Shown here: one piece after another, positions 33,289 through 40,804 of the stretch
How positions within the stretch are numbered: position 1 is the first letter of the stretch
Layout: each line of letters opens with the position of its first letter
Origin: Endozoicomonas sp. ISHI1
Lineage (GTDB): Bacteria > Pseudomonadota > Gammaproteobacteria > Pseudomonadales > Endozoicomonadaceae
DNA length: 40,804 nucleotides
Reading direction: 5' to 3'
NCBI RefSeq assembly: GCF_024606225.1
Contig: NZ_JAGRPU010000047.1
Coordinates: forward strand, 1 to 40,804
The notes under the pieces: generated by a model
Told to the model about the DNA's origin: nothing
What the model saw: only the letters and a program-made list of their open reading frames with translations
Database searches by the model: none
Made by a program: the position numbers and the translations under genes

Positions 33289-35177
33289 GTGTGCCACAGG
33301 CACACGGACTGGCTGCATAAGGATAATGCAACAGAACTGTGGCTAAGCTTGGGAGGAGATGGTGGTATGGCCCACCGAAGTCTACTGTCGGAAGTCGGCT
33401 TCAAACCACTTCAAGCTGCGTGCATTAAGAGTGCTCGTGGTGAGCGTTGAAGAGACGTGCACCGATCAGGTGTGCAGGTGAGGAATGAGAAGACGAGTTA
33501 TCGAACCCATGATGACGCATCGTAAACCAGAGATTCGACATCAAAAGCCAGCAGCGTCTAAGGTTGGTGATCAATTTACAGGTTGCTCCGAAGGCCGTGT
33601 AAGTGGTGTCCGGTGTAAAGTGGGCGTGATCTCATTCCAGGCTCCTCTCAGGAACTGTGGGAACCAGTCGTCAGACTGCCAAGGGAGAAACGCAAGTCAT
33701 CAAAGTGATAAGCGTGAGAGTACCAATGTCTGGCACTGGGGCGGAACTGCCCGTATTAGTGTAGAAATACTTGTAATGAGTATGGAGCGAAGGGGCAGTG
33801 TTAAACGGTATCTGTCGGGTATCCAACTGCGAAAACAGGAGGAGATATCGTGACAGGTACACATCGATTCAACATCGACAAATGGCAAGTCGTCAAAGCC
33901 TATCAGTTGGTGAAAGCTAATAAAGGGGCAGCGGGTATTGACAGGGAGTCAATGGCCGAGTTTGAGAAAGACTTAAAGAACAACCTATACAAAATCTGGA
34001 ACCGCATGACAGCAGGGAGTTACTTCCCTCCTGCTGTCAAAGCGGTCCCCATACCCAAAAAGTCAGGGGGAAAACGGTTACTGGGTATCCCAACGATATC
34101 CGACCGAATAGCCCAGATGGTTGCCAAGCTCTACTTTGAGCCTTTGGTAGAACCATTCTTTCTCAGGGATTCCTATGGGTACAGGCCGGGTAAATCGGCA
34201 ATTGATGCCATACGTGTTACAAGAAAACGATGCTGGCATCAGGACTGGGTTCTGGAATTTGATATCAAAGGACTGTTCGACAACATTTCACATGAATTGC
34301 TGATGAAGGCGGTGAGCAAACACACCCGCTGCAAATGGCTGTTACTCTACGTAGAGCGGTGGCTGAAAGCGCCAATGATCAATGAGAGTGGTGAGTGTAT
34401 AGAACGTACACAAGGCACACCTCAGGGAGGTGTTATCAGTCCGGTGTTAGCAAATCTGTTTCTCCATTACGTATTCGATAAATGGATGCAGAAGCACTAT
34501 CCGCATGTGAAATGGTGCAGGTATGCAGACGATGGGCTGGCGCACTGTCGAAGTGAAGAAGAGGCTCAGGGTATGCTGTCGGCACTACGGGACAGGTTTG
34601 CAGAATGTGGACTTGAGTTGCATCCTGAGAAGACCAAAATTGTCTACTGCAAGGATGGTTCTCGTAAGGGGCAGTCTCAACACACCAGCTTTGACTTTCT
34701 GAGTTACACCTTCAGGCCGAGGTGGGTGCTGAACAGGAAACGACAAAGTCTTTTCCTCAGCTTCTCTCCAGCAGCTAGTAGGGGTGCGCAGAAGGCAATG
34801 ATCAAGAAGATCAGGATGTTGGGTATCCGTAAGCGAACAGATTTAAGTCTTGTTGAAATAGCCAGATGGATTAATCCAATCCTGTCGGGTTGGATCAATT
34901 ACTACGGTTGTTTCTATCGATCGGAGCTTTACAGAGTCTTCCGACAGGTTAACAAAGCGTTGATCTGGTGGGCGAGGCACAAGTACAAAAAGCTACAGAG
35001 ACGAAAGACGAGAGCGGGCAGGTTTATGGAAAACATTGCCAAATCTCACAGCTATTTGTTTGCCCATTGGCGGGCAGGGATGAGGGGATCGATGGTTTAG
35101 CGGGAGCGGAATGAGTCGAGAGGCTCACGTTCCGTTCTAGGAGGGGCTGTGGGGGTAGTTCCCACGGCCTACTCACC
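33289..35177 (+). mobile_element. Group II intron inside the ISAs1 transposase gene
   Basis: The intron begins GTGTGCCACAGGCACACGG (33289), fitting the GTGYG start, and ends after a domain V hairpin, GAGCGGAATGAG-TCGAGAGG (from 35104) with the AGC triad, and a domain VI hairpin (GGGGCTGTGGG...CCCACGGCC). It encodes a full reverse transcriptase. The boundaries follow from the transposase frame: GAT G|...|TT GCG ATG restores K-L-D-V-A-M. It lies in the same direction as the transposase, so splicing can restore the message. Confidence 0.88.
33850..35100 (+). CDS. ltrA: Group II intron reverse transcriptase/maturase
   Basis: The 416-residue protein assists splicing of its intron and copies it into DNA during retrohoming. 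RT motifs in order: PIPKKSGGKRLLGIPTISDR (RT1-2), VLEFDIKGLFDNISH, QGTPQGGVISPVLANL, the catalytic box CRYADDGLAHC (YADD intact), GLELHPEKTKIVYC and FDFLSYTFRPR. The maturase X domain is WINPILSGWINYYGCFY. No HNH endonuclease with Cys pairs follows, as in endonuclease-lacking intron classes. GTG 33850 has AGGAG about 6 bases upstream. All key residues are present, so the intron may be active. Confidence 0.93.
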   Translation: MTGTHRFNIDKWQVVKAYQLVKANKGAAGIDRESMAEFEKDLKNNLYKIWNRMTAGSYFPPAVKAVPIPKKSGGKRLLGIPTISDRIAQMVAKLYFEPLVEPFFLRDSYGYRPGKSAIDAIRVTRKRCWHQDWVLEFDIKGLFDNISHELLMKAVSKHTRCKWLLLYVERWLKAPMINESGECIERTQGTPQGGVISPVLANLFLHYVFDKWMQKHYPHVKWCRYADDGLAHCRSEEEAQGMLSALRDRFAECGLELHPEKTKIVYCKDGSRKGQSQHTSFDFLSYTFRPRWVLNRKRQSLFLSFSPAASRGAQKAMIKKIRMLGIRKRTDLSLVEIARWINPILSGWINYYGCFYRSELYRVFRQVNKALIWWARHKYKKLQRRKTRAGRFMENIAKSHSYLFAHWRAGMRGSMV

Positions 35178-35371
35178 TTGCGATGAGAGAAGACGAGAGT
35201 CGCATCCGAAGAAATGACGGAGCAGAAATTCTAGCAGGCTTTAGACATATTGCAGTCAATCTACTGAACAACACGAAAACCTTCAAAGCAGGTCTGAAGA
35301 GAAAACAAAAGAAAGCCGCTATGAGTACACGCTATCTGGCTGAAGTCCTTGCTGGGCAGGCACTTTCATGA
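35178..35371 (+). CDS. ISAs1-family transposase, 3' exon
   Basis: Joined after GATG of the 5' exon, this reads VAMREDESRIRRNDGAEILAG through KQKKAAMSTRYLAEVLAGQ to a stop at 35371, the C-terminal end of ISAs1 transposases. Exon lengths add up to 1,137 bases, a multiple of three. Confidence 0.9.
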
Positions 35372-35381
35372 TTTTGCCGTG

Positions 35382-35391
35382 CAACCATTCA
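35382..35391 (+). repeat. Target-site duplication of the ISAs1 element, right copy
   Basis: CAACCATTCA is identical to 32228-32237. Confidence 0.9.
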
Positions 35392-35433
35392 TGACCATGT
35401 CGATAGGACGTGGGTTTTCACGATGCACTAAAA

Positions 35434-35480
35434 AAATACCAGTTCTTCCCGGTGCTTCGCACATCCACCGACTTAGCCGG
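35434..35480 (+). other. attC site scrap
   Basis: CCAGTTCTTCCCGGTGCTTC and the following CATCCACCGAC are the left-middle part of a main-subfamily attC; both cores are missing. It shows that cassette DNA extended at least this far. Confidence 0.6.
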
Positions 35481-35562
35481 AGTTTTTAAATCTTTTGTAA
35501 ATGAAGTTAAAATGATATTTAGGAAGTGATTCTAGAGATTCGTTATGTTCCTTGAGATTCAA

Positions 35563-36453
35563 TTATCGATGGTAAAAAAGAGACATGAGCCAAGGATATG
35601 CTCGTCTCAGACAGTTTGTCGGTACTCCTTTTGAAGTTTGGAGCGAACTATGTTGCGTATCATCAATATTCTGATCATCATCGGGATCGATTGCGTTTGC
35701 TTGTACAATTATATCTTGATCAGAATTTAATATCTGACTTTGACCTTGCTGTGTTGCCAGAATAATAACTTGGGGGTATAGAACTGTAGTCCTGTGTGAC
35801 TGTAATATTGAGCGATGATAAGCAAGGGCATTTCTACAAATCGTATTAGTTACAGAGGCACCTACGGAACCAACTATTAAAGGTCGTTGCAATGAAGAAG
35901 GGCATAGATTTACAAAAAACATCATGTGTGCGAGAGCCGCTGAACCTGCACCTTGTAGTAACGGACTCAACGGGCCACTTATTCCTCTATATCTGCAATA
36001 TGCTATCATTCCGGCAAAACAGGCACCGGCTGAAAAGATAGTGACTCCATTTGGATAGCGTATCATCAGTCTTCTTATTAGTCGCGGTATCCATTCACTT
36101 GGATAAAGGTTAGCAATCCAATTCATGCCACCAGGGAGAAGCGCCCCTGCATTACGCTGCTGCTCAAGTTGTTGCGAAAGTAACTGAAGTATTTCTTCAT
36201 CTTCGGCATGCAGATAAAATGTTCGTTCCCCAACTCTGATCCAGCGCTGTTGCCAGTTGTATGGGGCTCGACCATTACCGTTGCATGCTCCTCCTGATGG
36301 TGGGGGCGTTGGTGGGGGGGGAACCATATCTGTACCCGCCATACAGATGGGGCATACATCTAAAAATGTGAAAGTTAGAGTAACTAGTATTCTAAAGTAA
36401 TAGGGTAATATTTTGGCTTCATAAATAAACGACATATAGGCACCGAAAGCCAT
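35563..36453 (-). CDS. Exported membrane protein of unknown function with a Pro-rich linker
   Basis: On the minus strand ATG 36453 has AAGG about 8 bases upstream. The 296-residue product has an N-terminal hydrophobic segment (about residues 17-35, probably a signal peptide), a Pro-rich linker (MVPPPPTPPPSGG, about 43-55), a domain with YNWQQRWIRVGERTFYLHAEDEEI, then hydrophobic stretches around 140-156 and 165-182 and an acidic Gln/Asp-rich tail. No family is recognised. A host-interaction role is conceivable because of the export signal and linker, but it is not shown. Confidence 0.65.
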   Translation of the reverse strand: MAFGAYMSFIYEAKILPYYFRILVTLTFTFLDVCPICMAGTDMVPPPPTPPPSGGACNGNGRAPYNWQQRWIRVGERTFYLHAEDEEILQLLSQQLEQQRNAGALLPGGMNWIANLYPSEWIPRLIRRLMIRYPNGVTIFSAGACFAGMIAYCRYRGISGPLSPLLQGAGSAALAHMMFFVNLCPSSLQRPLIVGSVGASVTNTICRNALAYHRSILQSHRTTVLYPQVIILATQQGQSQILNSDQDIIVQANAIDPDDDQNIDDTQHSSLQTSKGVPTNCLRRAYPWLMSLFYHR

Positions 36454-36491
36454 ACAAAAACCTTATCCAGTCTATATGTGATCAGCTAAAT

Positions 36492-36677
36492 ATGACAAAA
36501 AAATCTGGAGACTGTGAACTTTCCCTATTGTGTTGGACACTCAAATTCCAACCGAAACGTGAGCTATATGCTTGCTTACAGTACTGGGAAAAAACTCGTC
36601 ACTACATCAACGAATTTAAAAAAATATCTGCTGTTCGAATGTTTAAACCCAAAAAAAGGGTGAATGATGTCGCTTAA
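36492..36677 (+). CDS. Small basic hypothetical protein
   Basis: ATG 36492 opens a 61-residue, Lys-rich product (MTKKSGDCELSLLCWTLKFQ...) with no known motif. It is divergent from the gene at 35563 with about 40 bases between starts. The ribosome binding site is poor. It may be a fragment of a larger gene. Confidence 0.35.
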   Translation: MTKKSGDCELSLLCWTLKFQPKRELYACLQYWEKTRHYINEFKKISAVRMFKPKKRVNDVA

Positions 36678-36881
36678 GCTTTCGACATTCATCCCTATCG
36701 TTTGGCTTTGCAAGGAGTATTTTGCAGGACTGCACGTGGCTGATAAGCACAAAGTCAGGACAACTCCAGCTGATGTGTATGCCGATCAAGGTCTTTACTG
36801 ATAAAAATCAGGATTTTGTCGTCTTCCTATCGAAGTGTTTTGATCCGTCAGAGATACGTTGGGCAGGCCTTTTTACCCTTC
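36678..36881. other. No supported gene
   Basis: Only short interrupted frames are present between the small basic protein and the IS4-like scrap. Confidence 0.4.
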
Positions 36882-37109
36882 TCAGAAGAGAGTTTGATAA
36901 TCTGATCTTTTAAGATGAAATCTTCTGTTGCTCTTCGGGCGGGTGCTAAGGACTTCATCAAGAGTAGAAGACTTCATCCTGCCAACAAAATGTGCACCCT
37001 GACAGGTCATCTCGTAGTTCCAGACATAGTCGTCAGAGGTTCGACCAGATCGTGAACAGAGACTCGCCGCAAGTTGAGCGAACATCATGACAACAAGTTG
37101 GTCCGGCAA
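36882..37109 (-). pseudogene. IS4-like transposase fragment
   Basis: The minus-strand codons DQLVVMMFAQLAASLCSR recall the N-terminal part and GAHFVGRMKSSTLDEVL the core of IS4-type transposases, joined with much missing between them. The pieces are in one frame only by chance of deletion. The family assignment is tentative. Confidence 0.45.
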
Positions 37110-37329
37110 GATAGCGTTCTGGTTCTGGAGTCGCCATTATGACGATCGACGGCTCTCTGGAACGGGTGAGGGGAAATTACCCTGAGCAACTATTGGAAAA
37201 GCTGTTATGATACTTCATGCCTGTTCTTCTTGGTTTCTGAAATATCCGTCTTGACAACTGCTGTTTTACTGCTGACCAACAGAGGCAGGCGTCTCACCAC
37301 TTTGCTTGTTTTTTAACCAGACGGCAGTT

Positions 37330-37668
37330 ATGTGCATTCGGTCAATACGTGCTTTCACTCTGTTCTCAGTATTGTCAATGATTTGCATTTCAGGGGAGGC
37401 TGACATTCATGAGATTTATATGAAGTATGGTTATAAAAATGTTCATATATTATACATTGTGCAATTTCCTTTCGTGAATGGTCTCATTGAGTACTTAAAC
37501 CGAATCTCCCACGAGCTTTTGATCCCAATGCTAGACTTTGTAGATTCAAGTCAAACTGACCTCCGGGACTTGGATGACTTAACCTTTTTAGAGTCCGAAC
37601 TTGCAACCACCAGCAAAATTCATGCTGAGACACTTAGATGGCTCAATGAATGGTTGTTTAATTATTAG
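37330..37668 (+). CDS. Small exported protein of unknown function
   Basis: ATG 37330 gives a 112-residue product with a signal peptide (MCIRSIRAFTLFSVLSMICISGEA) and a short acidic helical mature part (QTDLRDLDDLTFLESELATT). The size class and layout recall the exported helical protein at 29912, but I see no clear sequence match. The ribosome binding site is weak. Not recognised. Confidence 0.6.
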   Translation: MCIRSIRAFTLFSVLSMICISGEADIHEIYMKYGYKNVHILYIVQFPFVNGLIEYLNRISHELLIPMLDFVDSSQTDLRDLDDLTFLESELATTSKIHAETLRWLNEWLFNY

Positions 37669-38100
37669 TCTTTTATTCAGGATGTATAACCTGTCTTCCC
37701 GGGGACCGTGTACCTCCGTAAACGCTAAACCCACAATACCTACTTCGCAATACTTAAGCGGAATATTTTAAAGATTCCGACTTGATATTCAGTAGCGATA
37801 GGTGTTCCGTGTTCGCGTCTTTCTCTAACACTGATCTGCTCACTAGCTGCAGGGACCGTTGGTGTGACATGACAAGCCTACCTGGAGGACAGTGGTGCTG
37901 GTATGGATTTGCGCAGGGGGGGCGGGTAACTGGCATTCTTGTTGTGGACGCTAGCTCTGCCATGCTAATTCGAGTTGAGCTCCCTCCACCTTCGGCGACT
38001 GAAGCAGACGCTGTGTTGTGATGCAGCACACAATAGTCAAGCAATACTGGCTTGTGCTCATAATATTGCTACTCTGGAGCATTCATAAAGTTAATTATTC
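37669..38100. other. Intergenic stretch without a supported gene
   Basis: Only antisense-type open frames occur here, with no start context or motif that I can support. Confidence 0.5.
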
Positions 38101-38730
38101 ATAAGGTGAACCTACGGCTATGCAGTGGAGGCTGGCATAGGTTATACCGAGGCTTCGGTAGCTGACATCGAGGGTTTTGCTAAGAACCAAGAGGTTTAAT
38201 TTATGGCAGATTACAAAAGTCTGGCTCATACTTGATGGGGTTGTAAGTATCACATTGCCTTTGTTGCCAAAAAGCGGCAAAAGTCGTTTATGGAAGTTTG
38301 AAAAATTTTCCAGTTCCCGGGAACATTTTTTTCATGAGCTTGCCAAACGCAAAAGGAGTGAAATTGTGGGAGGGTATTTGATGCGAGATCACGTTCATAT
38401 TTGCGTTCGCATTCCGCCGGAGTATTCTGTTTCCCGTATTGTTAGTTATGTGAAGGGTAGTTGTGTAATAGCTATTGCGAGACACTTCAAAGGTAAGCAG
38501 AGGGCTTTTTCCGGGGAGTACTTCTGGGTACAAGGGTATTTTGTTAGCATAGTAGAGCCTGACCAAAATGTGGCTCGAGAATTCAGCAGAAATCAGGAGA
38601 AAAATGATGAAACACGGGCTCAGCTAAAACTTGGTTTTGACTCGCGCCCCGGGGTGCAATAAAAGCCCTTACCCTTTGAGGGCGTCACCGAATAAGCCTC
38701 CGGCTTTGCCGGAGGTCAGCTAACTTACAT
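38101..38730 (+). mobile_element. IS200-type element (IS200/IS605 family), decayed
   Basis: A hairpin TACCGA-GGCT-TCGGTA (38145-38160) lies before the transposase, and CCTCCGG-CTTTG-CCGGAGG lies at about 38697-38715 after it, as expected for the left and right imperfect palindromes of IS200-type elements, which lack inverted repeats. Exact ends cannot be fixed. Confidence 0.7.
38203..38662 (+). pseudogene. tnpA: IS200-type TnpA (Y1 transposase), with stop, frameshift and Tyr-to-Phe change
   Basis: The natural start ATG 38203 reads MADYKSLAHT, then TGA where the family has Trp, then WGCKYHIAFVAKKRQK, and a frameshift near 38300. The rest is in frame to 38662: FHELAKRKRSEIVGGYLMRD, HVHICVRIPP (the HUH pair is intact), IAIARHFKGKQRAFSGEYFW. 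The catalytic Tyr of the REYIRNQE motif is Phe here (REFSRNQE). It is therefore inactive on three counts. Confidence 0.85.
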
Positions 38731-38763
38731 GGAGGTATAAAAGACAAGAGATAGGCGAATCGA

Positions 38764-39573
38764 ATGAAAGAAAAACTAATGTGTTTGTTTTTAATGTTCT
38801 GTTCCGTAACTGCCATTGGTGCTGGTTTTGAAAGGAAGTGGTTTTGGACTTATAGGGGAGCAGCAGAGACAGGTGATCACATAGTTGTTACTTTTAACTT
38901 GGAAACTAATAACGTTACAATAAATGGAGAAAGTATTTTCTCATCACCTCCTGACTTATCACAAATTGAAAATCCATTTTTGTTTTTGTTTGCTATGAAT
39001 TGGGGTGTTATATTTCACTTGTCCCAACTGTTGGCTAGTAATAAAATTGGATCAGTTATTCCCTTTTATATCAATGTTAATGATCCTATATTCAAGCATG
39101 TTGCTGAAGGGGAAGATGGCAAAAGTTTGTTTTATTTTGATAAAAAAGCTGATATTACGTTAAAGTCTGGGATTAGATATAAGAAAATAGGATTTAAATC
39201 AAAGAATGGTTCTATGATTTGTATTTATATGGAAGAAATCAATGGTTCTGAATATACAATCAGAGCTGTCTTCATGACATCTGATAAAAAATATAAACAT
39301 AGCTATAGAGATTTTAACTTTAAAAAAGATTTTGGTGATGGAGGTAGTGGTGGGGCAGGTCTGGTTTCAAATATGTTAACTTACGATTCTGAGATTTACT
39401 ATAAACAACGAATGAAAAATAACTATTTAGACAAAAGTTTAGCTGATCCTTTTAATAACTATTTAGATAAAAAATTAGCTGACCCTTTTAATAAATCTTT
39501 AGAGTATAACAATATGCTTGTTAAAATAATGATTTCGTGTTCGTTATATTGGTTGTCAAGCGTTGGACGTTGA
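38764..39573 (+). CDS. Exported protein of unknown function with a 12-residue repeat
   Basis: The 269-residue product has a signal peptide (MKEKLMCLFLMFCSVTAIGA) and an AT-rich mature part with FERKWFWTYRGAAETGDHIV, a hydrophobic stretch at about residues 70-88, a Gly-rich hinge (FGDGGSGGAG, about 190-199) and, near the end, two tandem copies of NYLDKxLADPFN (about residues 219-242). The final 15 residues are hydrophobic and may be an altered end caused by the neighbouring IS66 scrap. No family is recognised. Confidence 0.65.
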   Translation: MKEKLMCLFLMFCSVTAIGAGFERKWFWTYRGAAETGDHIVVTFNLETNNVTINGESIFSSPPDLSQIENPFLFLFAMNWGVIFHLSQLLASNKIGSVIPFYINVNDPIFKHVAEGEDGKSLFYFDKKADITLKSGIRYKKIGFKSKNGSMICIYMEEINGSEYTIRAVFMTSDKKYKHSYRDFNFKKDFGDGGSGGAGLVSNMLTYDSEIYYKQRMKNNYLDKSLADPFNNYLDKKLADPFNKSLEYNNMLVKIMISCSLYWLSSVGR

Positions 39574-39611
39574 TATTAAATCATCACAACATGAGAGTGC
39601 CTTTAATCGGT

Positions 39612-39860
39612 CCGCTTTTGGAGGCGGCCTCGGTGGTATTCCCGAAGAAAATAAACAGTATGACGTTGTGGTGGTGAACTCCATGTTCTTGGCGAAGAAG
39701 CCGGCGAAAAACTGGATATTGTTCCGGCACGAAGAGGCAGGGTTATTGAACTTCGTCCGAAGTACGGCTGCCTCTATACCGATACGGCCAGGTATCCATC
39801 CTTAAACGGTTGAATGTCGACATCAGTCGTGCGACACTGGCCAACTGGATGATATGGACG
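39612..39860 (+). pseudogene. IS66-family transposase tnpC, fragment
   Basis: Pieces in different frames match the IS66 TnpC N-terminal and central region: GIPEENKQYD, then GEEAGEKLDIVPARRGRVIE, RPKYGC and QVSILKRLNVDISRATLANW. Frameshifts and a deletion break it. It ends near 39860; the catalytic DDE part is absent. Confidence 0.7.
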
Positions 39861-40071
39861 GTGCAGCTGCTAACGCAGCTCCCTTTGCATCGAAATATCT
39901 TGCCATTCGGCTTGGATCGTCCAGTCTGTTGAACATGGAGAGATAATCCATTGTCGTTGAATTCCGGGCGCTGGGTGAGGGTTGGCTGAGATACGTGGTT
40001 ACATTTCCAGCCGAGAAATTGAGAAAGTTGTAAGGAGCATTCGCAAGCCCTTGCAATGCAGTTTCTGACTG
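39861..40071. other. Gap before blc, coding uncertain
   Basis: A minus-strand frame (about 40056-39850) reads ANAPYNFLNFSAGNVTTYLS, then MARYFDAKGAALAAAPS; its composition looks protein-like, but it has no ribosome binding site and its end overlaps the IS66 scrap. It may be a fragment of a lost gene. Confidence 0.35.
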
Positions 40072-40584
40072 TCACTGTTTGACCCAGATTAACTGGTCAG
40101 TGTCAAATCCAAGCTTATCGGATTGTTGGATAAACCGTTCTTTTAACTCCTGGCTTATTTCAGGGGTTCGGGACAGAAACCATAGATAACCCCTATTAAA
40201 ACCGCTAACAAAGGCGTACTGGTAACCCTTCTGGTCCAGTTCGAAGATAACATAAGAGCCATAAAAGGGGCCAAAGAAAGAGACTTTTAAATAGCCCTCA
40301 CCACTTTGTCGAGCGAACTTTGCTGTGCCTCTTGCCCGACGGTATTCATCGTCTTTTTCAGAGTAGCCAGAGTTGGTCACTTTTACGGTACCGTCCAGTT
40401 GTAAGGTGTACTCAGCAGTGACCTGACTCAGGCCTCGCTCGAAGGAGTGATCCAGTCGGGCAATTTCGTACCACTTGCCCATATACCTTTCAATGTCAAA
40501 AGGTGTTACTGGTTTTACGTGTTCAGGAATTCCTGTGCAGCCTGAGACCAGTGCAAGCAGGGCCAGACAGGTAAAGAGTTTCAT
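40072..40584 (-). CDS. blc: Outer-membrane lipoprotein Blc (bacterial lipocalin)
   Basis: The 170-residue protein has a lipoprotein signal with lipobox LVSGC (Cys16) followed by Thr, not Asp, so it should be sorted to the outer membrane. The lipocalin signature MGKWYEIARLDHSFERGL (about residues 35-52) and RGTAKFARQSGEGYLKVSFF fit Blc, which binds fatty acids or lysophospholipids and is linked to membrane maintenance under stress. YLWFLSRTPEISQELKERF is the usual C-terminal segment. AGGGTG lies about 8 bases before ATG 40584. Normal chromosomal composition suggests the mobile region ends near here. Confidence 0.93.
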   Translation of the reverse strand: MKLFTCLALLALVSGCTGIPEHVKPVTPFDIERYMGKWYEIARLDHSFERGLSQVTAEYTLQLDGTVKVTNSGYSEKDDEYRRARGTAKFARQSGEGYLKVSFFGPFYGSYVIFELDQKGYQYAFVSGFNRGYLWFLSRTPEISQELKERFIQQSDKLGFDTDQLIWVKQ

Positions 40585-40804
40585 AAATAATCACCCTTTT
40601 TTTTATTCAAGGTAGATGTACGGGAATTTTAAGGGATAGGATGCAATTAAACATCTATTGTCGTGAAGGTGGCGTTTTACCGCTACTAAAAATCTAACAT
40701 AATCTGTAATTATGTAGACTTATCTACGCCGTCACCGTGGATGCACGACGAATCGTGTCTAACTCCACTCTTGCGTAGGGTTTAACGTCGAGCTGTAACG
40801 TGTC
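40585..40804. other. Region upstream of blc
   Basis: No gene is seen. It should hold the blc promoter on the minus strand, but no convincing pair of boxes could be fixed. Confidence 0.5.

Larger units (their letters stand above)
32238..35381 (+). mobile_element. Complete ISAs1-family insertion sequence with a nested group II intron
   Basis: The left end CAGGGAAAAATCATGAAA (32238-32255) is inverted at the right end, TTTCATGATTTTGCCGTG (35364-35381), 16 of 18 matching. A 10-bp direct repeat flanks it. Removing the 1,889-bp intron leaves about 1,255 bp, the normal size for ISAs1 elements. This is the only element in the window with intact ends and target duplication, so its insertion is recent compared with the surrounding scraps. 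Confidence 0.93.

Noticed and set aside
37782-38021. 79-codon plus-strand and 96-codon minus-strand frames
   Set aside because: They overlap each other, have no start context and no recognisable composition; treated as chance frames.
1-40804. CRISPR array, tRNA or rRNA genes
   Set aside because: Repeats present are attC sites, repeated cassettes and IS ends; no regularly spaced short repeats, tRNA cloverleaf or rRNA sequence was seen.

Overview
The window looks like part of the genome of a marine gammaproteobacterium. The evidence is a large chromosomal-type integron cassette array with closely related attC sites, heavy insertion-sequence and group II intron traffic, a type I secretion locus with an FrpC-like RTX protein, and a Blc lipocalin. 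Endozoicomonas and its relatives fit this picture, but nothing in the sequence proves a genus. No rRNA, tRNA, CRISPR array or integrase gene was seen.

Positions 1-9411 are an almost uninterrupted cassette array. About fifteen attC sites all point the same way, so the integrase would lie to the left, outside the window. Cassette genes: a nitrilase-superfamily hydrolase, small membrane proteins, a P-loop ATPase, a DUF523 protein, a GNAT acetyltransferase, a RelE/HigB-type toxin with its helix-turn-helix antitoxin, hicAB, and one cassette whose gene is reversed. Two cassettes are repeated three times each. Cassette A is about 463 bp. Cassette B is about 528 bp, and its first part is rich in hairpins. 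The third copy of B is cut by an ISAs1 fragment. A reversed secreted-protein gene, another attC and an IS1182 remnant follow.

Positions 10557-22207 are dominated by a type I secretion operon: an ABC exporter with a degenerate C39-like domain, an HlyD-type adaptor, two small membrane proteins and a large FrpC-like RTX protein. The RTX gene is broken. About 1.4 kb of foreign DNA (a group II intron scrap, a reversed AT-rich gene and an unidentified scrap) splits it, and a frameshift follows. A hairpin terminator candidate lies after it.

Positions 22271-32237 again look like cassette territory, badly damaged: complete, half and cut attC sites, several AT-rich genes for secreted proteins of unknown function, and fragments of IS110, IS66 and at least two group II intron types. 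Three group II intron 3' ends abut the attC 5' core motif at the same place, which resembles targeting of attC by group IIC-attC introns. A broken gene here encodes an eukaryote-like RING-H2 segment, an acidic Ser-rich tail and a basic nuclear-localisation-like end.

Positions 32238-35381 are a complete ISAs1-family element with a perfect 10-bp target duplication. A full group II intron lies inside its transposase gene; removing the intron restores one reading frame. Positions 35382-40804 hold an attC scrap, more secreted or membrane proteins of unknown function, remnants of IS4-, IS200- and IS66-type transposases, and finally the lipocalin gene blc on the minus strand.
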